From Clostridiales bacterium (lineage in GTDB: Bacteria > Bacillota > Clostridia > Christensenellales > CAG-138), in contig SFIR01000030.1 of assembly GCA_004556165.1 (NCBI GenBank), positions 1-21,851 of the forward strand: a stretch of 21,851 nucleotides of DNA. Reading direction: 5' to 3'. Position numbers and translations under genes: made by a program. Below, piece by piece: positions 7,226 through 14,130 of the stretch (position 1 is its first letter; each line of letters opens with the position of its first letter). Under the pieces are notes generated by a model. That model did not search any database. It was not told where the DNA came from and saw only the letters and a program-made list of their open reading frames with translations.

Positions 7226-7253
7226 AAAACCCGAACCGCGAGGCTCGGGTTTT
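7226..7253. terminator. Bidirectional terminator with GNRA-type loop
   Basis: AAAACCCGA / TCGGGTTTT pairs over nine bases, then after one mismatch CC/GG closes a GCGA tetraloop. A- and T-runs on the two flanks make it work in both directions, serving the plus-strand run ending at 7109 and the minus-strand gene ending at 7274. Confidence 0.8.
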
Positions 7254-7273
7254 ATAATATGCTGATTGGATTT

Positions 7274-8527
7274 TTAATCCTCCGTCATTATGCGGAGTAT
7301 TTCCTTATCGGTCTCTCGCATGCCGTCACGGCCGAGCCTTCCGACATTGCGGATGGTGTTCTCGACACCCTTTGATACGATACCGTCGCCTGCATAGAAC
7401 TGCGAACCGTTAAGGTACATATTGTAACCGAGTATGCCTGCATTGACTGCCGCGGCGATCTTGCCTGCGCAGGAAGCCTTTGCGCCGTCGCAGACGATGC
7501 CGGATACTATCGCAAGGGAATTGACAAGGGTATGGGCGATAACGTCATAGCCGCCGCCCATGAGGTAGGCAATGCCTGCGGCGGAACCGCAGCCTGCGCT
7601 TATTGCGCCGCAGAATGCGGAGAGCCTGCCAATCCACGATTTCTGGTGGATTGTGATGAGGTCGGAAACAATGACGGCACGGATGAGCTCTTCTTCGGTC
7701 TTGCCGTATTCCTTCGCATATTCGATTACGGGCAGGGAAGCGGTCATGCCCTGATTTCCGCTGCCTGATACGATGATAACGGGCAGCTCGCAGCCGCTCA
7801 TCCTCGCATCACTGCCGGCGGCAGGAGCAGCCATTGCACGGAATTTGATGTCGTTCCCGTAGGTGTTCAGAATAACCCTGCCGACATTTGCACCGTAGGA
7901 ATTGGTAAGCCCTTCCTGCGAAATAGTATCTCCAATATCGGAGATCTCAACGGTATCGGCAAAATCAATGATATCCTTGATGGTCATAGCATCCTTTTCG
8001 GTAACGCTTCCATCGCTGCTTTCAAAGCTCGTGGCTTCGTTTGCATAGAGAATTTCACCGTTCTTTTCTATGAGAACGATATTGGTATGGTAATCCGTTA
8101 TGCGGAGACGCACGCAGTCGTTTTCATAGTATTCGCGGATATCAATATCAAAGATGAGGTCGTTATCCGCAGGCCGTATGTTCATGGGGCATACGTCGAG
8201 AAATTCGCGTATCTTTTTCCTGCCGTCGTCATCAACGAGCGCAATGACTTCGAGGATTCTTTCATCATCGCCTGCGGCAATGCCGGCAGCGGCAGCGGAA
8301 GCGATGCCCTTCATTCCGCCCGTGTTGGGTACGATAACGCTCTTGACATTCTTGATAATATTACCGCTGACGAAGATATCCACCTTTGTGGGGAGATGCC
8401 CGAGAATACGCCTTGCTCTTGCGGCTGCGAAGGCAATCGCTATCGGTTCGGTACAGCCGGCAGCAGGTACAAGCTCGGATTTCAGAACATCTATATAGGA
8501 TTGATAACGGCTATCGGTCTTTAACAA
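7274..8527 (-). CDS. L-cysteine desulfidase / serine dehydratase alpha-like (UPF0597)
   Basis: A 417-residue protein of the UPF0597/CdsB family, related to the alpha domain of iron-sulfur L-serine dehydratases and to archaeal L-cysteine desulfidase, which converts cysteine to pyruvate, sulfide and ammonia using a [4Fe-4S] cluster. Candidate cluster ligands are all present: C25 in AAGCTEPIA, C306 and C313 in CGAISAGCGSAAG, and C346 and C353 in CDGAKASCAGK. No membrane segments. The start is TTG at 8527 with AAAGGAAG 8 nt upstream, and no in-frame ATG precedes it. It has its own promoter. Either cysteine or serine could be the substrate; family members are hard to separate by eye. Confidence 0.88.
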   Translation of the reverse strand: MLKTDSRYQSYIDVLKSELVPAAGCTEPIAIAFAAARARRILGHLPTKVDIFVSGNIIKNVKSVIVPNTGGMKGIASAAAAGIAAGDDERILEVIALVDDDGRKKIREFLDVCPMNIRPADNDLIFDIDIREYYENDCVRLRITDYHTNIVLIEKNGEILYANEATSFESSDGSVTEKDAMTIKDIIDFADTVEISDIGDTISQEGLTNSYGANVGRVILNTYGNDIKFRAMAAPAAGSDARMSGCELPVIIVSGSGNQGMTASLPVIEYAKEYGKTEEELIRAVIVSDLITIHQKSWIGRLSAFCGAISAGCGSAAGIAYLMGGGYDVIAHTLVNSLAIVSGIVCDGAKASCAGKIAAAVNAGILGYNMYLNGSQFYAGDGIVSKGVENTIRNVGRLGRDGMRETDKEILRIMTED

Positions 8528-8597
8528 AACGGATGCTTCCTTTCAAAACGGAGTGGAGATGGGGCATTGCCTCATCTAAGTCACTAACATTTTAGAT

Positions 8598-8627
8598 ATT
8601 GTACCATATTGCACGGCTGACTTTCAA
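8598..8627 (-). promoter_or_regulatory. Promoter of the cysteine desulfidase gene
   Basis: On the minus strand, TTGAAA (8622-8627), an 18-bp spacer and TACAAT (8598-8603). The roughly 65-nt leader contains an imperfect hairpin, GATGAGGCAATGCCCCATC, at 8558-8576. Confidence 0.7.
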
Positions 8628-9029
8628 TAGTAAATCACAAAAATGATGAAACTTATGTTGAATTGTCAATAATGATGGGTAAATAAACACCGTATTCCAT
8701 TCCGCACCGGAGCATACGCTGACGATTCCAAGCTTCTGCGGCGTTATCCCTTTGCAGGGGGCAGGTTCTTCTTTGGCTGTCCGCGCAATTCTATCATGCT
8801 GCAGAGTGGGAACCTTCTCTTATTTGATGCCTATGTATTGTGCTTTTCCGATTTTATTCTCAAATGGCATATTGCATCTTTCTGTCGTATCTTGGCTTTT
8901 TTGTCAATCCTTGCAAGTTTTGCGTCATATGAAGACAAAAGCTCCTATTATTCTCTCTGGAGATGCGAGGAAATTGCTGTTACAATTTTCTTATGAAAAA
9001 TAAGATAAAAAACCAAGGAGGAGACAATT
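8628..9029. other. Long non-coding region upstream of spo0A
   Basis: About 400 bp without a credible gene; ORFs here lack ribosome binding sites and have atypical composition. It should hold the spo0A promoter(s), but I see no clean sigma-A pair. TGTCGTA (8883-8889) matches six of seven bases of the Bacillus 0A box TGTCGAA, and TTGTCAAT appears at 8901-8908; both are weak evidence. AAGGAGGAG at 9015-9023 is the spo0A ribosome binding site. Confidence 0.45.
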
Positions 9030-9836
9030 ATGTCAGAATATCGAGTACTTGTTGCGGACGGCAACACCCAGTTTCGTCACAGCACTGCGGAGTTTTTCCG
9101 CACAGATAAGGAGCTTATCAGAGTTGAAGAGGCGTCGGACGGACAAGCTGCTCTTGACAAGCTCAGGCAGGAACACTTCGATGTTTTAGTGACGGAATTG
9201 GTTATGCCGAAGCTGGACGGGCTCGAGCTCTTGGAACAGCTAAGAGTCGAAAGCGTGAACAGACCCTCGGTCATCATCGTGACGACGTATATGCGCAGCG
9301 ACAGCCTGCTTCAGCGCGCATTCGCAAAGGGCGCAAGCTATGTCATGCTCAAACCCGTAGAGCCGGAATTCCTGTATAAGCGTATGAAGGATCTGCTCGA
9401 AGCATGCAGCGGTGAACGCGAGCTCAGCGTCATTACGGGCGGCCAGGGCAAGAGCCTTGATGAGAAGATAACCGCTATCTTCCTTTCGGTCGGCATTCCT
9501 GCCCATATCAAGGGCTATCATTACCTGCGCGAGGCGATACGGATGGTTTACTTCAATCCCGAGCTCATCAGCAAGATAACCAAGGAACTCTATCCAGGCA
9601 TCGCAAAGCGCTTTAATACCACGGCAAGCAAGGTCGAACGCGCGATACGCCACGCTATTGAGGTCAGCTGGACGAGAGGAAAGATAGAAAATATCAATAA
9701 ACTCTTCGGTTTCAATGTCTACGGCAAGAACGATAAGCCCACCAACGGTGAATTCATCGCGCTCGTTGCGGACAAGCTCATTATTGAGGACGGCAGGGAT
9801 ACCGTCACCGCAGGAAATGTTGTAAACGGTCTGTAA
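9030..9836 (+). CDS. spo0A: Sporulation master regulator Spo0A with altered phosphorylation site
   Basis: A 268-residue response regulator: receiver domain (about 3-120), linker, and the Spo0A DNA-binding domain (about 145-265). The C-terminal half is unmistakable: VGIPAHIKGYHYLREAI, LYPGIAKRFNTTASKVERA and RHAIEVSWTRG closely follow Bacillus Spo0A, including the recognition helix. The receiver is unusual. Aligned with Bacillus Spo0A, the phosphoacceptor Asp56 is Glu (codon GAA at 9195-9197, in DVLVTELVMPKLDG), and the acidic-pocket Asp11 is Gly (VADGN). Asp10, the switch Thr (T85) and K108 remain. The start has AAGGAGGAG at 7-8 nt. It is monocistronic with its own terminator. Identity is certain; normal phosphorelay control is doubtful. 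Confidence 0.95.
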   Translation: MSEYRVLVADGNTQFRHSTAEFFRTDKELIRVEEASDGQAALDKLRQEHFDVLVTELVMPKLDGLELLEQLRVESVNRPSVIIVTTYMRSDSLLQRAFAKGASYVMLKPVEPEFLYKRMKDLLEACSGERELSVITGGQGKSLDEKITAIFLSVGIPAHIKGYHYLREAIRMVYFNPELISKITKELYPGIAKRFNTTASKVERAIRHAIEVSWTRGKIENINKLFGFNVYGKNDKPTNGEFIALVADKLIIEDGRDTVTAGNVVNGL

Positions 9837-9855
9837 AGAGAGAAGAAAGCGGAAG

Positions 9856-9885
9856 GCGGAGCGGTCATGTGATCGCTCCGCTTTT
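9856..9885 (+). terminator. spo0A terminator
   Basis: The stem GCGGAGCGGTCA / TGATCGCTCCGC (one G-T wobble) is followed by TTTT, 20 bp after the spo0A stop. Confidence 0.85.
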
Positions 9886-9911
9886 CGGCAGCGGAGATAC
9901 GCAAAAACGGG

Positions 9912-9938
9912 TTGACATGAACGGGAATTTGGTATAAT
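9912..9938 (+). promoter_or_regulatory. lgt promoter
   Basis: TTGACA (9912-9917) and TATAAT (9933-9938), both perfect hexamers but only 15 bp apart. Using TAATAT (9935-9940) as the -10 gives 17 bp. Confidence 0.7.
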
Positions 9939-10001
9939 ATTCTTATCGGTGAGATTTATTCTGCCGTATCCGATATAAAAACAGCATCTTTGGGAGGAAT
10001 T

Positions 10002-11006
10002 ATGCATCCATTTATAAATATCTTCGGATTAAAGATACCAAGCTACGGCCTTATGATGGCTATTGCTTTTATCGCTGCAATACTCATAGCGTATTTCAGG
10101 ACCAAGAAGGCGAAGCTTGATCCCGATAAGCTCATGAATGTCGCAATCATTGCGATTGTTACGGGCATTGCAGGCTCGTATCTTCTGTACATCTTTGTTA
10201 CCTATTCGTTCAAGGAGATCATCGCGTCGATAGCCAACGGCAGCTTCTCGGTATTTATGAGCGGCGGACTTGTATTCTACGGCGGCTTCATCCTGGCTGC
10301 ATTATGCTGCCTGCTGTATATGTGGAAGAAAAAGATGAATATTCCTCAGTATGCTGCGGTAATAATGCCCACGATACCCCTTGCGCATGCAATCGGAAGG
10401 GTGGGCTGCTTCCTCGCCGGCTGCTGCTACGGCAAGGTCTGCGAAACTCCATTCGAAATGTTCTTCGCAGTAACCTACAAAGCGGGCGTACCCGTAAGCG
10501 ATGTTCCGACAGGGGTACCCGTATTTCCCGTGCAGCTCTTTGAAGCATTCCTAAACATCATCCTGTTTGTAATTCTGATTCTATATACGAGAAAACGGCT
10601 CAAGAGCTTCAGCGTTGTTTTCCTGTATCTGTTCAGCTATGCCATCATCAGGTTCACCACCGAGCTGTTCCGTGCCGATGAGATTCGCGGCATCTTCCTC
10701 GGCTTCTCCACCTCACAGTGGATAAGCTTCGGTCTGTTCGCTATTGGCATCGTCGGGTTCATACTGACAAGGATAAAGGAAAAGAAGCTGCCTCCGCAGG
10801 ATGAGGACGACATGCTCGATATACCGGACGAGGTCATAGATGTGTCGGCTTCGGAAGGGCAGAGCGCAGTGCCGGCAGAAACCGAGCAGGCAGAAACCGT
10901 TATCGAAGAAGCAGCAGAAGACAGGGCGGAACCCGTTATTTCGGAGAATACCGATGAGCCTGATAAGAAGGCGCAGACCGAAGAACCTACTTCCGAAAAA
11001 GAGTGA
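10002..11006 (+). CDS. lgt: Prolipoprotein diacylglyceryl transferase with acidic C-terminal tail
   Basis: An integral membrane enzyme that transfers diacylglycerol from phosphatidylglycerol to the lipobox cysteine of prolipoproteins. It is 334 residues from the ATG at 10002, which has GGGAGG just upstream; an in-frame TTG at 9990 lies in that ribosome binding site and is rejected. About seven membrane helices are seen. The Lgt signature appears as HAIGRVGCFLAGCCYGK (129-145), the cysteine-rich variant found in many Clostridia in place of the enterobacterial GRIGNFING form. The GGLVFYGGF segment (88-96) is also typical. Beyond the last helix, about 75 residues (260-334) are highly acidic and rich in Glu, Ala, Pro and Thr, an appendage not needed for catalysis. 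It forms its own transcription unit. Confidence 0.9.
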   Translation: MHPFINIFGLKIPSYGLMMAIAFIAAILIAYFRTKKAKLDPDKLMNVAIIAIVTGIAGSYLLYIFVTYSFKEIIASIANGSFSVFMSGGLVFYGGFILAALCCLLYMWKKKMNIPQYAAVIMPTIPLAHAIGRVGCFLAGCCYGKVCETPFEMFFAVTYKAGVPVSDVPTGVPVFPVQLFEAFLNIILFVILILYTRKRLKSFSVVFLYLFSYAIIRFTTELFRADEIRGIFLGFSTSQWISFGLFAIGIVGFILTRIKEKKLPPQDEDDMLDIPDEVIDVSASEGQSAVPAETEQAETVIEEAAEDRAEPVISENTDEPDKKAQTEEPTSEKE

Positions 11007-11036
11007 TTTCGCTGTAAGAATGACACCTGCTCGACA

Positions 11037-11070
11037 AAGGACTGCCGATATTCGGGCAGTCCTTAAAAAT
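11037..11070 (+). terminator. lgt terminator
   Basis: A 10-bp perfect stem (AAGGACTGCC / GGCAGTCCTT) with an 8-nt loop, followed by an A/T run ending in TTTTTT. Confidence 0.8.
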
Positions 11071-11104
11071 ATATTTTTTAATTGCCGCGCAGTATAAATT
11101 GCAA

Positions 11105-11135
11105 TTGATGTAATAAAGGGAAAAAACTGTATAAT
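11105..11135 (+). promoter_or_regulatory. Promoter of the TetR-family gene
   Basis: TTGATG (11105-11110) and a perfect TATAAT (11130-11135) separated by a slightly long 19 bp. The operator-like palindrome begins five bases downstream. Confidence 0.6.
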
Positions 11136-11139
11136 TTGA

Positions 11140-11167
11140 ATTGGATGATAAATGGAAATCATCCAAT
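11140..11167. promoter_or_regulatory. Perfect 10-bp inverted repeat, probable TetR operator
   Basis: ATTGGATGAT (11140-11149), 8-bp spacer, ATCATCCAAT (11158-11167). It covers the expected transcription start, immediately after the -10 and before the ribosome binding site of the TetR gene. This is the usual position for an autorepression operator of a TetR-family dimer. Confidence 0.65.
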
Positions 11168-11187
11168 CTGATGAAAGGAGAGAGCCT

Positions 11188-11772
11188 ATGTCTGGATCAA
11201 GCATAGCTACAAGAAAAGCACTGTGCGAAACGATGAAGCAGCTTATGTGCGAAAAGAGCTTCAATACCATCAGCGTAAAGAGCGTCTGCGAAAGCTGCGG
11301 AATAAACAGGAAAAGCTTTTACTACCACTACCGTGATAAATTCGATCTCGTCAACGATATCTATCATTTGGAATTCTACGATACCGCAGTTAAAGAGTAT
11401 CGTAATGATATTATGGGATTTATCGAAGCACTCTGCACTTATTTGGCGGAGAATAAAAAATTCTACCGCAATGCATTTAATGTTGAGGGACAAAATGCGT
11501 TTAAGGACAGCTTTTGCGATTCACTTGCTCCCGTGATCGAGAGGCATCTGATAAGGCATGATTTCAGAGACAGTGATGCAAAGGTTTTAGCCAAGTATTA
11601 TGCCGTAATGCTCTCCTCCGCAATGACTTATTGGCTTGGAGAAAAGAATCGGATGTCAGCGCAGTCATTTGCGCAGTGCATGAAGAGCATCTCCGCAGGG
11701 ATCCTCGATGACGGCATCCGCATCAGGAATTACGCAGGCACAAGCGCGGCAGCTGCGTACGCATACAATTAA
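11188..11772 (+). CDS. TetR/AcrR-family transcriptional regulator
   Basis: A 194-residue DNA-binding regulator. The N-terminal helix-turn-helix (about 7-55) reads ATRKALCETMKQLM, SFNTISVKSVCESCGI and NRKSFYYHYRDKFDL, the last being the characteristic TetR recognition helix. The C-terminal ligand domain resembles the DhaS-type subgroup (TetR_C-terminal_8) rather than drug-efflux regulators; the ligand is unknown. The start at 11188 is chosen because AAAGGAG lies 7 nt upstream; an in-frame ATG at 11152 lies inside the operator palindrome and has no ribosome binding site. No efflux or metabolic gene is adjacent in the same operon, so its targets besides itself are not evident. Confidence 0.88.
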   Translation: MSGSSIATRKALCETMKQLMCEKSFNTISVKSVCESCGINRKSFYYHYRDKFDLVNDIYHLEFYDTAVKEYRNDIMGFIEALCTYLAENKKFYRNAFNVEGQNAFKDSFCDSLAPVIERHLIRHDFRDSDAKVLAKYYAVMLSSAMTYWLGEKNRMSAQSFAQCMKSISAGILDDGIRIRNYAGTSAAAAYAYN

Positions 11773-11786
11773 ATACTGCAATCCTC

Positions 11787-11854
11787 TTTCCGATGGTTTG
11801 ATTAGGTAGAGCGAACCATCGCTACGCGGAAAACGGACAGCTACTCACGTTTTC
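11787..11854 (+). other. Structured intergenic segment with competing stems
   Basis: CGATGGTT (11791-11798) pairs with AACCATCG (11814-11821), extended outward by TTTCCG (11787-11792) pairing with CGGAAA (11827-11832). The latter bases can instead form GAAAACG (11829-11835) with CGTTTTC (11848-11854). A terminator follows at 11868. It could be the 3' end of the TetR mRNA or a small RNA; no known RNA family was recognised. Confidence 0.35.
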
Positions 11855-11867
11855 TGCCTTACTCCAA

Positions 11868-11910
11868 GGGCATTCCGATTTTTGTTGTTTTTGCGGAATG
11901 CCCATTTTTA
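11868..11910 (+). terminator. Terminator after the TetR gene region
   Basis: A 10-bp perfect stem (GGGCATTCCG / CGGAATGCCC) with a 16-nt T-rich loop, followed by ATTTTTATT. Confidence 0.8.
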
Positions 11911-11983
11911 TTCTATTGCAGAATATGAACCTATTATTATTCCGCAAAAACAAAAAAAGTAACTATATATTGCAAAAAAGTGT

Positions 11984-12011
11984 TTGTTATTTGCTTTTAT
12001 GGTGCTATAAT
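11984..12011 (+). promoter_or_regulatory. Promoter of the ketoacid oxidoreductase operon
   Basis: A perfect TATAAT (12006-12011) with a weak TTGTTA -35 (11984-11989, 16-bp spacing). The leader that follows contains the small hairpin ACCCGA / TCGGGT (12032-12049), and the ribosome binding site AAGGAGG precedes the first gene. The A/T-rich stretch from 11910 to here holds no gene. Confidence 0.55.
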
Positions 12012-12076
12012 AGGATATGGATAAATAGGAAACCCGAGCAGTATCGGGTAATCCCAGAAATCAAGGAGGTTAACCT

Positions 12077-12286
12077 ATGGTTCATTTTACCATTGATGAG
12101 AGTCGCTGCAAGGGCTGCGGCCTTTGCGTGCGCGCATGCCCGAAACACATCCTTGAGCTTGCAAAGCATAAGCTCAACGAAAAGGGCTATCATCCTGCCG
12201 AGATGACCGACATCAATTCCTGTGTTGCATGCGCAAGCTGTGCAGTGACCTGCCCCGATGCAGTCATTACGATCGAGAAAGATTAA
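12077..12286 (+). CDS. 2-ketoacid:ferredoxin oxidoreductase, ferredoxin-like (delta) subunit
   Basis: A 69-residue 2[4Fe-4S] protein. The first cluster motif CKGCGLCVRACP starts at residue 11, and the second, CVACASCAVTCP, near 50, each followed by a proline as usual. It shuttles electrons from the TPP-bound intermediate out of the oxidoreductase to ferredoxin. It has a strong AAGGAGG ribosome binding site and is the first gene of a four-gene operon with the alpha, beta and gamma subunits, an order common in Clostridia for the branched-chain (Vor) or 2-oxoglutarate (Kor) type complexes. Confidence 0.92.
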   Translation: MVHFTIDESRCKGCGLCVRACPKHILELAKHKLNEKGYHPAEMTDINSCVACASCAVTCPDAVITIEKD

Positions 12287-12305
12287 GTTGGAGGTTAGTA
12301 GTAAT

Positions 12306-13379
12306 ATGGCAAAGCAATTAATGAAGGGCTGCGAAGCTGTTGCGGAAGCTGCTATTATGGCAGGCTGCCGTTATTTCTTCGGCTATCCCATCACTCCTCA
12401 GAATGATATTCCTGAGTACATGGCACGTCGTATGCCTCAGGTCGGAGGATGCTTCCTCCAGTCCGAGAGCGAAGTTGCCGCTATCAATATGGTTTACGGT
12501 GCATCCGCAGCAGGCGCAAGGGTCATGACCAGTTCATCCAGCCCCGGAATCAGCCTTAAGCAGGAAGGTATGACCTATATTGCAGGCGCTGAGCTTCCCT
12601 GTGTCGTTGTTAATATGGTTCGCGGCGGCCCCGGCCTCGGCTCCATTCAGCCCTCCCAGGGTGACTATTTCCAGGCAACCCGCGGCGGCGGACACGGTGA
12701 CTATCATCCCATCGTTCTCGCTCCTTCCTCCGTACAGGAAGCAGTCGATCTTATGCAGGATGCATTCGATCTTGCTGACCAGTATCGCACTCCCGTTATG
12801 ATTCTTGCGGACGGCATCATCGGCCAGATGATGGAGCCCGTTGAGTTCACCGAGAGGAAGTCCACCCGTGTTCTCCCCAAGAAGGATTGGGCAGCAACAG
12901 GCTGGACTCCTGCAAGCGATCGTCCCCGTGCTATCGTAAATTCCCTCTATATTGAGGTTGATGAGCTTCAGGAGCTCAATGACAGGCTCCAGGCAAGGTA
13001 TAAGATCATTCGCGAGAATGAGACCAGAGCCGAGCTCTACCATACCGAGGGTGCGGAGATCATCATCTGCGCATACGGCACCGTTGCCCGTATCTGCAAG
13101 TCCGCAATCAATCTTCTTGAGAAGCAGGGCTGCAAGGTCGGTCTGTTCAGACCCATCACCGTATGGCCCTTCCCCGAGAAGGAACTCGCAGCCGTCATGG
13201 CACAGGATAGTGTCAAGAAGGCAGTCACCGTTGAGATCAGCGCAGGCCAGATGGTCGAGGATGTAAAGCTGGCAGTCAACGGCACCAAGCCCGTCGAATT
13301 CTTCGGCAAGCCCGGCAGCTATACGCCCACCGCTGAAGAGATCGCCGAGTATATCATCAAATCAGCAAGGGAGGCTTAA
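12306..13379 (+). CDS. vorB: 2-ketoacid:ferredoxin oxidoreductase alpha subunit (VorB-like)
   Basis: A 357-residue pyrimidine-binding/transketolase-C-type subunit. The sequence opens MAKQLMKGCEAVAEAA, continues with RYFFGYPITPQNDIPEYMA, ESEVAAINMVYGASAAGARV and TSSSSPGISLKQEG, and has RGGPGLGSIQPSQGDY near 110, the pattern usually annotated as 3-methyl-2-oxobutanoate dehydrogenase VorB in Clostridia. It oxidises branched-chain 2-oxoacids, or related ketoacids, to acyl-CoA and CO2, reducing ferredoxin. Substrate choice between 2-oxoisovalerate and 2-oxoglutarate cannot be settled by eye. The ATG at 12306 is chosen because homologues start MAKQ; GGAGG lies 11 nt upstream. An earlier ATG at 12258 overlaps the ferredoxin gene and is rejected. 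Confidence 0.88.
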   Translation: MAKQLMKGCEAVAEAAIMAGCRYFFGYPITPQNDIPEYMARRMPQVGGCFLQSESEVAAINMVYGASAAGARVMTSSSSPGISLKQEGMTYIAGAELPCVVVNMVRGGPGLGSIQPSQGDYFQATRGGGHGDYHPIVLAPSSVQEAVDLMQDAFDLADQYRTPVMILADGIIGQMMEPVEFTERKSTRVLPKKDWAATGWTPASDRPRAIVNSLYIEVDELQELNDRLQARYKIIRENETRAELYHTEGAEIIICAYGTVARICKSAINLLEKQGCKVGLFRPITVWPFPEKELAAVMAQDSVKKAVTVEISAGQMVEDVKLAVNGTKPVEFFGKPGSYTPTAEEIAEYIIKSAREA

Positions 13380-13381
13380 TT

Positions 13382-14128
13382 ATGCAGACCGTATTTAAGA
13401 AAACCCCTATCCTGACCGACACCGTGCTGCATTATTGCCCCGGCTGCGGCCATGGTATCGTACATAGGCTCGTAGCGGAAGTTATCGACGAACTTGGCAT
13501 TCAGGATCGCACCATTGCCATCGTTCCCGTAGGCTGCGCCGTATTCGGATATAAGTATTTCGCTGTTGACAGCATCGAAGCTGCTCACGGCCGTGCTCCC
13601 GCAGTCGGCACCGGCGTAAAGCGCACCAATCCCAACAATGTCGTATTCACCTATCAGGGCGATGGCGACCTTGCTTCCATCGGTGCAGCAGAAATCGTAC
13701 ATGCCGCGCACCGCGGTGAAAAGATCACCACCATCTTTATCAACAACGCTATTTACGGCATGACCGGCGGCCAGATGGCTCCCACCACCCTTGTTGGCCA
13801 GAAGACCACCACCAGCCCCTACGGCCGTGATAAGGATCATTGCGGCAGCCCCATCCGCATTGCCGAGATGCTCGCTACCATCGAGGGCAGCGCATACATC
13901 GAGCGTGTTGCAGTCAACAGCCCGGCAAATATCCGCAGGGCAAAGGCTGCTATCAAGAAGGCTTTCCAGTGTCAGCTGGACGGCAAGGGCTTCAGCCTCA
14001 TCGAGGTTCTCTCCAACTGCCCGACCAACTGGGGTCTCAGCCCTGTTGAGTCCATGAAGTGGCTTGAGGAGAACATGATCCCCTATTATCCTCTCGGCGT
14101 TAAGAAGGATACCACCAAGGAGGTATAA
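13382..14128 (+). CDS. 2-ketoacid:ferredoxin oxidoreductase beta subunit (TPP-binding)
   Basis: A 248-residue thiamine-pyrophosphate-binding subunit. YCPGCGHGIVHRL (18-30) is the family opening. The TPP-Mg motif starts at GDGD (93-96) and ends at NN (121-122), followed by AIYGMTGGQMAPTT. With the alpha subunit it forms the catalytic site for oxidative decarboxylation of 2-oxoacids. It begins two bases after the alpha stop, with GGGAGG as ribosome binding site, so expression is tightly coupled. Codon choice (CCC, ATC, GTC, TCC) is biased in the way expected of a highly expressed gene. It would be called VorA or KorB depending on substrate. Confidence 0.92.
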   Translation: MQTVFKKTPILTDTVLHYCPGCGHGIVHRLVAEVIDELGIQDRTIAIVPVGCAVFGYKYFAVDSIEAAHGRAPAVGTGVKRTNPNNVVFTYQGDGDLASIGAAEIVHAAHRGEKITTIFINNAIYGMTGGQMAPTTLVGQKTTTSPYGRDKDHCGSPIRIAEMLATIEGSAYIERVAVNSPANIRRAKAAIKKAFQCQLDGKGFSLIEVLSNCPTNWGLSPVESMKWLEENMIPYYPLGVKKDTTKEV

Positions 14129-14130
14129 CT

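Noticed and set aside
775..8576. GGGCATTGCC-like sequences recurring near 791, 952 and 8563 as a possible dispersed repeat
   Set aside because: Each lies in a different context and the shared core is only about 10 bp; coincidence among GC-rich hairpins is the simpler explanation.
8883..8908. Possible 0A boxes (TGTCGTA and TTGTCAAT) upstream of spo0A
   Set aside because: A six-of-seven match to a 7-bp motif is expected by chance in 400 bp, so it is not called as a regulatory site.
8752..9003. ORF of 83 residues upstream of spo0A
   Set aside because: No ribosome binding site, no recognisable domain and T-rich composition typical of a regulatory region. It overlaps where the spo0A promoter must lie.
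9240..10007. Minus-strand ORF of 255 residues opposite spo0A
   Set aside because: It is the antisense shadow of spo0A, runs through its terminator and the lgt promoter, and shows no family motif.
12258..12305. Longer start for the alpha subunit of the ketoacid oxidoreductase
   Set aside because: The extension overlaps the ferredoxin gene and is not part of the family's N-terminus, which begins MAKQLMKG.
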